Assembly (NCBI GenBank): GCA_049520395.1
Contig: JBEKPV010000103.1
Location: 1-11,800, forward strand
Direction of reading: 5' to 3'
Length of the DNA stretch: 11,800 nt
Source of the DNA: UBA1161 sp049520395
GTDB lineage: Bacteria > Planctomycetota > Phycisphaerae > Tepidisphaerales > Tepidisphaeraceae
Part shown: piece after piece, positions 1 to 7,236 of the stretch
Layout of the letters: every line of letters begins with the position of its first letter
Numbering within the stretch: position 1 is the first letter of the stretch
Position numbers and translations under genes: made by a program
The notes under the pieces: model-generated
Databases searched by the model: none
What the model was told of the DNA's origin: nothing
The model's input: the letters and a program-made list of their open reading frames with translations, nothing else

Positions 1-358
1 CGGTGAGTTCGGGATGAAACCCGGTGCCGACTTCCAGGAGGGGGGCGACGCGGCCGCGCATTCGGGCGGAGCCCTCGGGGGGCTCGACGAGGCGGCTGGG
101 GATGTTCAGGCGGGTCGAGTTCCCGGCGCCGTTGCGGCCGATGAGGGCGACCACTTCGCCGCGCTGGACTTCGAATGAAACGTTCTTGAGGGCCCAGAAT
201 TCACCTTCGATGGGGCCGTTGCCGCGGAGGCCGGCGAGGCGTTTGAACGGCGCTTTGACGGCGGAAATGAGGGCGTCGCGGAATGTGAGGTATTTCTCGG
301 CGCGCAGGCCGAGCTGATAACATTTGCTGATGTCGCTGATGGTGATGGCTGGGCTCAT
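1..358 (-). CDS. wzt: Polysaccharide/O-antigen ABC exporter ATPase (Wzt-like), N-terminal part, cut by window start
   Basis: This is the nucleotide-binding subunit of an ABC-2 exporter that drives a lipid-linked polysaccharide across the inner membrane. 119 residues are visible. The stretch EFWALKNVSFEVQRGE (53-68) followed by ALIGRNGAG (71-79) is typical of Wzt/TagH/KpsT ATPases, as is LLEVGTGFHPELT (107-119). The gene follows the wzm-like permease after 8 bp, so the two are one operon. The Walker A motif reads GRNGAGNST, with Asn80 where the family has the catalytic Lys. Nearby Arg83, Asn85 and Pro87 replace the usual Leu, Lys and Leu. As written, the protein should not bind or hydrolyse ATP normally. 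Sequencing error at a contig edge is as likely as decay. No clear Shine-Dalgarno site precedes the ATG. The family is clear; O-antigen versus teichoic acid or capsule export cannot be settled, and a C-terminal sugar-binding domain would lie outside the window. Confidence 0.85.
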   Translation of the reverse strand, partial: MSPAITISDISKCYQLGLRAEKYLTFRDALISAVKAPFKRLAGLRGNGPIEGEFWALKNVSFEVQRGEVVALIGRNGAGNSTRLNIPSRLVEPPEGSARMRGRVAPLLEVGTGFHPELT

Positions 359-366
359 CGGTTGAT

Positions 367-1269
367 CTACGCGATGTCGGCGAAGCGCCGCTCTGTCTTT
401 TTGAAATAGTAGAGGCCGAAGAAAAGGATGGCGGCGACTTCGACGATGGCGATCGCCAGGCCGGCGAAATCCCAGTGCTCGCCGAGCAGGCTGGAGCGAT
501 ATCCGTTGATGATTCCGTACATGGGATTCAGCCGCAGGAGCCAGACTTTCCAATGGGCGTTGGGATTCAATGGATAAGCGACGGGGCTGACGAACATCCA
601 GCATTGCACCATGAATCCGAGGACAAAACGGAAATCGCGGTAAGTGACGGTGAGCGCCGAGAGCGTGAAGGCCGCGCCCATGGTGGCCAGCACGGTGAGG
701 AGGAGTAACACCGGCATGAAAATGGTTGTCCAGGGGGGAATCATTCCGGAGCAGAACATGAGAATGAAAAAGACGCCGAAGGAGATGAGTGTATCCACCA
801 GGGCTGCGCCAATGACGGCGGTGGGGACGAAGAGCCGGGGGAAATAGACTTTGGTGAGCAGGTTTTGCTGATTGGCCAGTGATTGGCCGCCGTTGCTTAG
901 GCCGGTGGAGAAGAGCATCCAGGGGAGGAGTCCGGCATAGACGAAAAGGGAATAGGGGACATGCCGGTCGCGGAGTTCTTGTGGGACCTGATCGGAGAAT
1001 TTGGCGAATCCGCCGAAGATGGTGGTGAAGATGACCATGTTGACGACGGGCTGGACGATCGCCCAGGCGAAGCCGAGGACGGTTTGCTTGTAGCGGACTT
1101 TGACGTCGCGCCAGATCAGGAAATAGAGGAGATCGCGGTAGTGGAAGAGTTCTCGGAAGTCGATGGCGACCCATCCGCGGCTGGGTCGGATTTCGAATTC
1201 GGGAATCTCCGCCTCGATGGGGGCGGGGGCGGAAATGGCTACGGGACTGGACGTGGCGCTGAGATCCAT
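367..1269 (-). CDS. wzm: ABC-2 type polysaccharide export permease (Wzm-like)
   Basis: This 300-residue inner-membrane protein is the channel subunit of a polysaccharide ABC exporter (ABC2_membrane family, as in Wzm, KpsM, TagG). A cytoplasmic N-terminal tail of about 45 residues, rich in Ala, Pro and Glu, precedes the family signature YRDLLYFLIWRDVKVRYKQT (44-63), then LGFAWAIVQPVVNMVIFTTIFG. Hydrophobic segments lie around 65-88, 106-124, 148-172, 182-204, 213-232 and 265-288, the usual six. The motif LNPMYGIINGYR (247-258) near the last segment is also typical. The protein ends in KKTERRFADIA, a common end for this family. The start at MDLSATSS gives a normal family length; the reading frame stays open far upstream, but that part is Arg/Pro-rich shadow sequence of the neighbouring glycosyltransferase. 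Only 8 bp separate it from the ATPase gene. The Wzm name is by family; the exported polymer is unknown. Confidence 0.9.
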   Translation of the reverse strand: MDLSATSSPVAISAPAPIEAEIPEFEIRPSRGWVAIDFRELFHYRDLLYFLIWRDVKVRYKQTVLGFAWAIVQPVVNMVIFTTIFGGFAKFSDQVPQELRDRHVPYSLFVYAGLLPWMLFSTGLSNGGQSLANQQNLLTKVYFPRLFVPTAVIGAALVDTLISFGVFFILMFCSGMIPPWTTIFMPVLLLLTVLATMGAAFTLSALTVTYRDFRFVLGFMVQCWMFVSPVAYPLNPNAHWKVWLLRLNPMYGIINGYRSSLLGEHWDFAGLAIAIVEVAAILFFGLYYFKKTERRFADIA

Positions 1270-1308
1270 CTTTGGCAGCTTCCCGAGGTACGGCGGAAAC
1301 GCCAGGCC

Positions 1309-1325
1309 AAAAGCCCCGGCGGGGC
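1309..1325 (-). terminator. Weak terminator-like hairpin after the 1431-2744 glycosyltransferase
   Basis: Read on the minus strand, GCCCC-GCC-GGGGC is followed at once by TTTT. The stem has five G:C pairs and a three-base loop, and the T run is short, so at best this attenuates transcription. It lies in the 161-bp gap (1270-1430) between the glycosyltransferase stop and the permease start. Nothing else stands out in that gap. Confidence 0.3.
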
Positions 1326-1430
1326 AGGCCCGAAGGCGAATCCTACCGCCGAAAACGAACGATTTCCACGGATCATTCTGACCGGCGCCGCATCGGGAAC
1401 ATCGTCCATTTATCCAGTAGACGTGAGAAC

Positions 1431-2744
1431 TTACGCGTCGTCGGGGATGGGCATGGGGCAGTTGGGGCGGTCGTTTTGCAGGCCGCGAACCCATCGATAG
1501 ATCTCGATGACGCTGCGGGCCTTGGCTTGCCAGGTGAAATGGCGGCGGGCGCGATCGCGGGCGGATTCGCTTCGGGCATGGAGCGATTCGGGATTGGCGG
1601 CGACGTCTGATAATAGGCGCCGCAGGTGCTCTATGATTTGAGTTCGCGAGCCAAGGGGGATGAGGAATCCGGTGTTTGGGGTCGTCAGTTCGCCGGGGCC
1701 GCCGTAGTCGACGACCATGGGAACCGCGCCCATGGCCATCGCTTCGAGGATGACCGCGCCGCCGAATTCGCGGACGCTGGGGAAGGTGAAGAGATCGGCG
1801 GCGACGAGCCATTTTTGCAATTCCGCGTGCGGGACGAAGCCGGGCAATTTGACGGAGGATTCGAGATTTTCGCGGCGGATGGTCTGGGCGAGTTGCGCTT
1901 TTTGCGGGCCGTCGCCGATAATATCGAGCGTCATCGCGCCGGATTTGAGGATCGGCGCGGCAGCCTCCAGAAGCATGTCGGCCCCTTTGTAGGGGACCAG
2001 ACGTCCGACAAAAATCGCGCGGATGGGACGCTCGGCCTTTCTTTGTCGCGGGGTTGTGAAGCGCTCCGGGTCGTATCCGTTTTCGGGGACGTAAAAGCAT
2101 TTGGCATGGAAGCCGCGGGGCATTTGCCGCCAGGTATCGCGCGAGCCGATCAGGATAGCGGAGGCGCAGCGGCGGGTCTGGAGATAGCCGGGGAGGAAGC
2201 GATGGGCATCGCGGATGTAAGAGAGCCATTCTTTTTCGCGGCGGCGGGAGGCGTCGAATCCCGCGGGCCAGGGGACGCCGCCGTTGAGGGGGCCGAGGAT
2301 AAAGGGGACGCCGGCGGCGCGGCATTTTTGGGCGATCGAGCTGGGGATGGTGGGGCTCAGCGGCGTGAGGCGATGAACCAGATCGAATTCACCGTCCGCG
2401 ATACGCGGGGCGAATTTTTGCCAGAGGAGATGTTCGAAATAGGGATAGGCGGCGGCCGATAGGGCAGTGGCGGTGGTCCAACCCTTGCCTTTGCCGCCGC
2501 GGAGGAGACTGGCCAGCGCGTAGGCGGGACGCGCGGCGGGTTCGGAATCGATGGCGGTGAAATCGCGCCCCTCCACTAAGCCGGCGCGGAGGAGCGCGTC
2601 GCGATTGCGGATTTGCGTGACCAGATGGGCGGGCGTCAGCGACGCAATGGCCCGGCTGTGCGACCAGCCCTCGAGTGGAATGCTGACCCATTCCGGGTTG
2701 CAAGCCTCGGCTATCAGGAGGGCCCGATTGGACTTTGGAGACAT
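1431..2744 (-). CDS. GT4-family glycosyltransferase
   Basis: This 437-residue cytoplasmic GT-B enzyme should transfer a sugar from a nucleotide-sugar donor to a growing glycan; donor and acceptor are unknown. The C-terminal half carries the Glycos_transf_1 (GT4) features: IFVGRLVPYKGADMLLEA (244-261), IIGDGP (275-280), LPGFVPHAELQKWLVAADLF (300-319), and the donor-binding E-x7-E pair at Glu326 and Glu334 in EFGGAVILEAMAMG. The N-terminal half has LVHRLTPLSPTIPSS (122-136) and GPLNGGVPWPAGF (151-163), seen in some GT4 relatives. I chose the start at MSPKSNRALL because the alternative ATG nine bases upstream (2753) lies inside an inverted repeat; neither has a clear Shine-Dalgarno site. It lies upstream of the wzm/wzt-like exporter on the same strand, after 161 bp, and is divergent from a second glycosyltransferase. 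This context supports a role in building the exported polysaccharide. Confidence 0.88.
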   Translation of the reverse strand: MSPKSNRALLIAEACNPEWVSIPLEGWSHSRAIASLTPAHLVTQIRNRDALLRAGLVEGRDFTAIDSEPAARPAYALASLLRGGKGKGWTTATALSAAAYPYFEHLLWQKFAPRIADGEFDLVHRLTPLSPTIPSSIAQKCRAAGVPFILGPLNGGVPWPAGFDASRRREKEWLSYIRDAHRFLPGYLQTRRCASAILIGSRDTWRQMPRGFHAKCFYVPENGYDPERFTTPRQRKAERPIRAIFVGRLVPYKGADMLLEAAAPILKSGAMTLDIIGDGPQKAQLAQTIRRENLESSVKLPGFVPHAELQKWLVAADLFTFPSVREFGGAVILEAMAMGAVPMVVDYGGPGELTTPNTGFLIPLGSRTQIIEHLRRLLSDVAANPESLHARSESARDRARRHFTWQAKARSVIEIYRWVRGLQNDRPNCPMPIPDDA

Positions 2745-2751
2745 TGGGCGC

Positions 2752-2765
2752 ATTGTACTTACAAT
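2752..2765. promoter_or_regulatory. Perfect inverted repeat with back-to-back -10-like boxes between divergent glycosyltransferase genes
   Basis: ATTGTA-CT-TACAAT is a perfect 6-bp inverted repeat with a 2-bp spacer. It therefore shows TACAAT, a good -10 match, on both strands. On the plus strand, TTGGAG at 2735-2740 is a poor -35 with a long 19-bp spacing. Transcription would start near 2772, leaving a short leader that includes the AGGAGA site. On the minus strand, transcription would start near 2745, almost exactly at the ATG at 2744, implying a near-leaderless message; no good -35 is visible there. The repeat could equally be a regulator's operator. Both readings are inference. Confidence 0.35.
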
Positions 2766-2784
2766 CGACGGTAGCTCGACGTGC

Positions 2785-2790
2785 AGGAGA
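2785..2790 (+). promoter_or_regulatory. Ribosome binding site of the 2801-4000 glycosyltransferase
   Basis: AGGAGA lies 10 bases before the ATG at 2801. It decides the start, because an ATG at 2735 would open the same frame inside the divergent gene without such a site and with non-family sequence. Confidence 0.6.
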
Positions 2791-2800
2791 GTTTTTTGGC

Positions 2801-4000
2801 ATGCTGGGAATACTGGTTCCCGAATTTCCGCTGCAGACGCATATTTTCTTTTGGCGCGAAATGGCGGCGCTGAAGCAAATGGGTGTTCCCGTGGCGATGC
2901 TTTCGACGCGGCGGCCGCCGGAGAATGCGTGCCGGCATGAATTCGCGGCCGAGGCGCGGCGACAGACGCATTACGTTTATCCGCCGTCGGCATTCGGGGG
3001 ATGGCGGGCACTTTCTTACCTGATGAAATTGAAGGAGACGCCGCTATCGAAAAGGCTTCGAGGCGTCGGGCTGGTCCTGTGCGCCAAGGATTTGTATTTG
3101 CATTGCAGGCGGGTTGGGATCAGGCACATTCACGTGCATTCGTGCGCGGATGCCGCGCATGTCGCGGCGATGTGCAATATTCTGGGCGGTCCGAGTTATA
3201 GCCTCACGCTCCACGGCGATTTGCCGGTTTATGGAGTGGATCATGCGGCCAAGATGGCTCGCGCCGCCTGTATTTCATGCGACGGGCCGCACTTGAAGGA
3301 GCAGATTGTTAGGGAGGTCGGTTATCCGGCGGAAAAGATTCTGCCGAACTGGATGGGGTTGGACACGCATCAATTTTCGCCGTCGCAACGATCGGAGGGA
3401 CAAGTCGGGCGATTGCAATTGGCGACCGTCGCGCGACTGGATGCGTGCAAGGGGCATCGATTCGCCATCGCGGCGGTGCGGAAGGCGGTGGATGAAGGGT
3501 GCGATGTGCGCTATACGCTGGCCGGGGAGGGGCCGGAGCGGGCGAACATCGAGCGGCTGATTCAGCAGTTGCGACTGAGCGACCGCGTGCAACTGCTGGG
3601 GACGCGCGGGGAATCGGAAGTGCTCGAATTGCTGCGACGGTCGGATGCGTTTGTGCTGAGCAGCGTGGGGATGGGTGAAGCGGGACCGATTTCGCTGATG
3701 GAGGCGATGAGCTGCGGACTACCGGCGGTATGCAGCATTATTGGGGCGACGCCGCAGATGCTTACCGACGGCGTGGAGGGAATGCTGATTCCGCAGGAAG
3801 ACGAGGCGAAACTGGCGGCGGGGTTCGTGCGGCTGGCGCGCGAGCCGGCATTGCGGCAGTCACTGGGAGCCGCGGCGCGGAGGCGGGCGGTGAGTCAATT
3901 CGACAGCGCGGCAACGACGCGGCGGCTGCTGGAATTCATCGAACTTCACACGGGTTTGTCCCTGCGCGAGGGAGCGGGTTCTTCAACGGTCAAAGCATAG
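2801..4000 (+). CDS. GT4-family glycosyltransferase, colanic-acid (WcaL/AmsK) type
   Basis: This 399-residue GT-B glycosyltransferase probably adds a sugar during exopolysaccharide or O-antigen assembly at the cytoplasmic face. The N-terminus LVPEFPLQTHIFFWREMAAL (5-24) matches the start of WcaL/AmsK-like enzymes, where a PxxSETFIxxE-like stretch opens the protein. HIHVHSCADAAHVAA (109-123) and YSLTLHGDLPVY (133-144) form the acceptor-side core, and LPNWMGLDTHQFSP (181-194) is the usual inter-domain linker. The donor domain shows ATVARLDACKGH (208-219), LAGEGPE (240-246) and the E-x7-E pair Glu293/Glu301 in GEAGPISLMEAMSCG. The last 18 codons, including the stop, overlap the convergent SLOG gene; they lie beyond the conserved core and end in a low-complexity tail. 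It is divergent from the other glycosyltransferase. Family assignment is firm; the sugar is unknown. Confidence 0.9.
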   Translation: MLGILVPEFPLQTHIFFWREMAALKQMGVPVAMLSTRRPPENACRHEFAAEARRQTHYVYPPSAFGGWRALSYLMKLKETPLSKRLRGVGLVLCAKDLYLHCRRVGIRHIHVHSCADAAHVAAMCNILGGPSYSLTLHGDLPVYGVDHAAKMARAACISCDGPHLKEQIVREVGYPAEKILPNWMGLDTHQFSPSQRSEGQVGRLQLATVARLDACKGHRFAIAAVRKAVDEGCDVRYTLAGEGPERANIERLIQQLRLSDRVQLLGTRGESEVLELLRRSDAFVLSSVGMGEAGPISLMEAMSCGLPAVCSIIGATPQMLTDGVEGMLIPQEDEAKLAAGFVRLAREPALRQSLGAAARRRAVSQFDSAATTRRLLEFIELHTGLSLREGAGSSTVKA

Positions 4001-5784
4001 GGGACCTGCGAGGCGATCCAGGTGATTTTGCGGCCGATTTTTCTGGCGTAGTCGACGATCTCGGCGGTTCCGCCGCGGCCGCGGGCGGGCTGGCCGTCCC
4101 AGATGGCGATCAGCGCGTCGCAATGATCCGCGACGTAGAAACCCGTCCGCTCGTAAGCGGCCTGGCGATCGTCCAGAGCGGCCGCCGCCGCGCCAGTGAG
4201 GGATTTGGCCCGTTGCGATATTTCCGGGGCGGCCGGAAATGTGATGGTGTCGGATTGATTGAGGAGGGCCTGGAATCGCGATAGCTCGGCCGCGCTGAAA
4301 TCGCGTCGATAGTCGTCGACCTCGAGCGGGAGCACCGCGTGTAATCGTGCCTGCTTTTCCCGCATGGCTACCTCGGCCACCAGGCTGTCGGCCCCGGCGG
4401 CTATGGCGGAGAGAATAACAAGTGATTTCTTCCCGGCGGATAGCTTCTCCATAGCCTCGGAGATCTTTTCGCGCAATGCGGACTCGTTGGCGAGCTTGCG
4501 GTGCCCGGTCACGCCGATGACCAGCGGCGGTTCGCTGGGCGGCGGGACGACGGAATTGAAAAGATCCTTGCCTGAGATCGTCAATCCCAGGGGAAGCAGA
4601 TGCCGCTGGGCCTGATCGGTGGCGACTTTGATGTTTCCCTTGAAATTTGCGCGGCGGGCGAAGGCGGCCTGATATCGCGCTTTGGCGGCGGATAAGTCGC
4701 CCAGGAGCAGTTCCGCTTCGGCGAGAGTCACTTCATCCCAATAGGAATCGGCGAGCATTTCCTTGTCGGCGGCTTTGGCGATGGCGGCGACGCGACCGAG
4801 GAGCAGTTGCCGCACGGCCCCGGCGAGACGGCGCGAGTCGGCGCTCTTGCCGAGCCAAAGGGCGGTGGCGGCGGCGTTGACGCCCAGGTATGCGCTGGAC
4901 GATTTGGAGGCTTCCCATGCGGCGAGATAGGTTCGACGGCTTTTGAGGAGCCATTCGGAATCGCGTCCGCCGTCGAGGTAGATTTGCTTAAAGACGCCGG
5001 CGACGATTCCGGCGGTTTCCTCGTCGTCGCGCGAGCGGGCCTGGAGCGGGGCAGCGGCTTCAACCGCCTTCTTCAGATCGCCACGGCGTTTCCAAGCCAG
5101 AACCGTTAGTTGTTGCAGGCGTAAATCCTGCGGAAATCGCGCCGTCGCGCGCTCGAGCAGGATGAAGGCCTGGTCGGTTTCGCCGCGATTCAGCAGGAGA
5201 TCGGCTATCACCGCTGCGATGGCGGCGGCAATCAGGTAAGGTGGCTCGCCCTGTGATTGCGCCAGGCACGCGGATGGATCGAAATCCTCGGCATCAATGG
5301 CCCTGAGAAGTGAGGCCAGTCGCGGATCGGTCGCCGCCAGCAGAGGGCTGGAATCGCGGCTGATCGCGGGCAATTTCAAGCCAAGTCGAAAATGACAGAA
5401 AAACCATTCGATCCAGCGCTCGGCGAAGAGGGCGGCTAAATCGGCGTCGGCGGGTTCGGGGCGACGCAATATGTGACGAACATCGTTGCCCAATCGCCGC
5501 AGGCCATTGGCCCAGTAGAGCGTGGTCGGCGGGACGAGATTGAATTGAACCAGGGTTTCCAGGTTGGCAAAAGGGCTGGCGCTGGGGGTGATTCCCGCCA
5601 ACTGGACGGCGGCGGACGATAAGACTTCCAAAATCCTGGCGCTGTAGAAAATGGTGGCTTCGGTTGCGCCGATGGCACGGACGCCTTGCAGGTGGGCGAG
5701 GTCGGTGGCGAGGGCATAGCCTTCCGATTGGTAGGCCGCCACTTGCGGGGCCAGGCGGTCCGCGATCGGTGCCTGCGAGGTCAT
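3946..5784 (-). CDS. Multidomain protein: DUF4145/HEPN-like, TPR-like TRAFs-binding (DUF4071) and SLOG domains
   Basis: This 612-residue protein has no signal peptide or membrane segment and should be cytoplasmic. Residues 15-135 look like a DUF4145/HEPN-type helical domain, with FYSARILEVLSSAAVQLAG (46-64) and the motif LRRLGNDVRH (95-104). Residues 185-395 are TPR-like helices; YLAAWEASKSSSAYLGVNAA (286-305) resembles the TRAFs-binding region (DUF4071) of ASK1-type MAP3 kinases and bacterial relatives. Residues 420-592 form a SLOG (DprA/LOG-like Rossmann) domain: LVIGVTGHRKL (421-431), SAIAAGADSLVAEVA (459-473), LHAVLPLEVDDYRRDF (481-496), DALIAIWDGQPARGRGGTAE (556-575). Known SLOG domains bind nucleotide-derived ligands or process them, and SLOG plus TPR-like combinations occur in predicted immunity and signalling systems. 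The start is one base after the stop of the membrane protein gene (TAA-C-ATG), implying coupled translation. No effector nuclease or transmembrane effector is fused. A role in nucleotide-signal sensing is inference; the SLOG call is strong, the DUF4145 call moderate. Confidence 0.85.
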   Translation of the reverse strand: MTSQAPIADRLAPQVAAYQSEGYALATDLAHLQGVRAIGATEATIFYSARILEVLSSAAVQLAGITPSASPFANLETLVQFNLVPPTTLYWANGLRRLGNDVRHILRRPEPADADLAALFAERWIEWFFCHFRLGLKLPAISRDSSPLLAATDPRLASLLRAIDAEDFDPSACLAQSQGEPPYLIAAAIAAVIADLLLNRGETDQAFILLERATARFPQDLRLQQLTVLAWKRRGDLKKAVEAAAPLQARSRDDEETAGIVAGVFKQIYLDGGRDSEWLLKSRRTYLAAWEASKSSSAYLGVNAAATALWLGKSADSRRLAGAVRQLLLGRVAAIAKAADKEMLADSYWDEVTLAEAELLLGDLSAAKARYQAAFARRANFKGNIKVATDQAQRHLLPLGLTISGKDLFNSVVPPPSEPPLVIGVTGHRKLANESALREKISEAMEKLSAGKKSLVILSAIAAGADSLVAEVAMREKQARLHAVLPLEVDDYRRDFSAAELSRFQALLNQSDTITFPAAPEISQRAKSLTGAAAAALDDRQAAYERTGFYVADHCDALIAIWDGQPARGRGGTAEIVDYARKIGRKITWIASQVPYALTVEEPAPSRRDKPV

Positions 5785-5785
5785 G

Positions 5786-7231
5786 TTACCGCTGCGCGGT
5801 GTCGTAGTACCCGATGAAATAGAGGAAGCGATTCTGATTCATCACCGGGATGTGATACTCGCGTGCCTTGTCGAGCGTGTCGTCGTAGGCCTTCTGATCC
5901 GCCTCTTCGTCGTTCTTGCGACGGACGTAGAACGGGTCCTGCAACTGATCGTCGGTGAAATCCTCCACCTTGGGCTCGGCGCCCATCACGACGAAATCGG
6001 TGTCCACGTCGATCTTCTTGACGATTTTTCCGCCCCAGCGGTCGATGAGGGAAAGAATCTTGTCCCGATCCGAATCGGAGGGATGCCCGGTTTGGCCGAG
6101 ATCGAATTTGCCGTAGACGTAGAAATTGAATTTGATGTTGCGGTTGTAAACCAGGTTGGCGATGAGGTCGCCGTTTTGGATGGTTTGGTTGGGCTGAAGT
6201 TTGATGACTCGGCACTGGCTGCTGGCGGCGTCGACGCGCTCGACTTCAATGGAGCCTTTGCCGACCGGCATGTTGTCCGAACTCATCCCGTCGCCGAGCT
6301 TGGGAATTCCCTCGTCGCGATCGTATACCTCGAAGGTCATTCCCGGGACAATGTGGTCGCCCATCCCCAGGGTGATGTAAACAATATCGTCCGAGGCCAC
6401 CTGAAGGATTTGCCCGTCGGAGCGGCGAACGATCGGGTCCTCGACGGGAACGCGAATGCCGTCCAATTTCGCCTTGGCGGCCTCAAGGTCGTTGCTCATC
6501 GCCTCGAGCTTGGAGTTCAGAGCGGACTCCTGCGTTTCGTATTTCTGAATTTCCTTGTTGAACAGGGCGCGCTCCTTGTCGATCGTCTGCGCGTTGTCCG
6601 CCAATTTCTGTTCGTAGGTCGTATTGGCGGCCTGTACGGCGTCCAGGGCCTGCTGTTTGAGATCGTTGGCGTGGGCGACGTCTTCCTGTGCTTTTTGGGT
6701 CAGTTCCTCGGCGTGGGCGATCTGTTGGGCGGCGTCGGCGGCGGCGCTATCCTGACCTTTGCGCGCATCGGCGGCCTGCTGCTGCTGACTGGCGGCATAA
6801 TCAGACAATGCGCCGATCGCGCCAACCAAATCCGGTGGAAGCGTGATGCCGTTAAGCTTCGCGCTCGCCGCCGCCAGCGCCGCGGTCGCGGCATCGATTG
6901 CCGCGGTCGGATGCGCCGTGGAGACGGCGTCCTTGCCGACGATGGCTTCGGACAAGTCCTGCGATTCCTGCATCGCCGCCGCGACGACGGTGTGCTCGCG
7001 CAGTTTGGGATCGCTGTCTTTGGAGCTGAGCAGGGCCTGGAAGTGCGGGCTGGAGGTGTCCTCGACGTAGGACCTCATCCGGTCGTTGGTGGTCTTGATC
7101 GTGTCTTCGTCCTTGCTGACCTCGGTCGCGTAATAGATGGCCAGGACGGTGGCCATGACAAAGCCGATGGTGAAGACGACGACCGCGGCGATTAGACCGC
7201 CTCGTGAGCCTTGTGGGCTTACGGGTGGCAT
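5786..7231 (-). CDS. Membrane-anchored coiled-coil protein with beta-rich and BRCT-like C-terminal domains
   Basis: Function unknown. The 481-residue protein begins with a short tail and one transmembrane segment (about 12-34, LIAAVVVFTIGFVMATVLAI). A helical region follows, then a long Ala/Gln/Lys/Glu-rich coiled coil (about 145-258). Residues 260-365 look beta-rich, with ILQVASDDIVYITLGMGDHI (275-294) and a paired GD turn in QNGDLIANL (352-360). Residues 366-475 resemble a BRCT fold: VYGKFDLGQ (372-380), IDRWGGKIVKKIDVDTDFVV (396-415), then AREYHIPVMNQNRFLYFIGY (456-475). The WGGKI...TDFVVMGA core is the typical BRCT pattern. Charges around the membrane segment are weakly biased: one Arg before it, a net acidic flank after. 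This favours the bulk outside the cytoplasm, which would be odd for a BRCT domain, so the topology is uncertain. A strong Shine-Dalgarno site supports the ATG. The next gene, with a SLOG domain, starts one base after this stop, so the two are coupled. Confidence 0.8.
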   Translation of the reverse strand: MPPVSPQGSRGGLIAAVVVFTIGFVMATVLAIYYATEVSKDEDTIKTTNDRMRSYVEDTSSPHFQALLSSKDSDPKLREHTVVAAAMQESQDLSEAIVGKDAVSTAHPTAAIDAATAALAAASAKLNGITLPPDLVGAIGALSDYAASQQQQAADARKGQDSAAADAAQQIAHAEELTQKAQEDVAHANDLKQQALDAVQAANTTYEQKLADNAQTIDKERALFNKEIQKYETQESALNSKLEAMSNDLEAAKAKLDGIRVPVEDPIVRRSDGQILQVASDDIVYITLGMGDHIVPGMTFEVYDRDEGIPKLGDGMSSDNMPVGKGSIEVERVDAASSQCRVIKLQPNQTIQNGDLIANLVYNRNIKFNFYVYGKFDLGQTGHPSDSDRDKILSLIDRWGGKIVKKIDVDTDFVVMGAEPKVEDFTDDQLQDPFYVRRKNDEEADQKAYDDTLDKAREYHIPVMNQNRFLYFIGYYDTAQR

Positions 7232-7236
7232 AGATA

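Noticed and set aside
1270..2325. Long N-terminal extension of the wzm-like permease frame (to 652 residues)
   Set aside because: The added part is Arg/Pro-rich frame-shadow of the glycosyltransferase on the same strand; the family length and signature support the start at 1269.
2745..3011. N-terminal extension of the 1431-2744 glycosyltransferase frame
   Set aside because: It would run through the divergent glycosyltransferase's own conserved start and ribosome binding site, and the extra residues show no family resemblance.
6480..6800. Possible tandem repeats in the Ala/Gln-rich part of the membrane protein gene
   Set aside because: The low complexity is that of a coiled coil; no repeat unit recurs at the DNA level.
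5783..7195. 470-codon open frame on the plus strand opposite the membrane coiled-coil gene
   Set aside because: It is Val/Gly/Asp-rich with no recognisable motif, while the minus strand has a strong ribosome binding site, membrane segment, coiled coil and BRCT-like pattern. It is a GC-driven antisense shadow.
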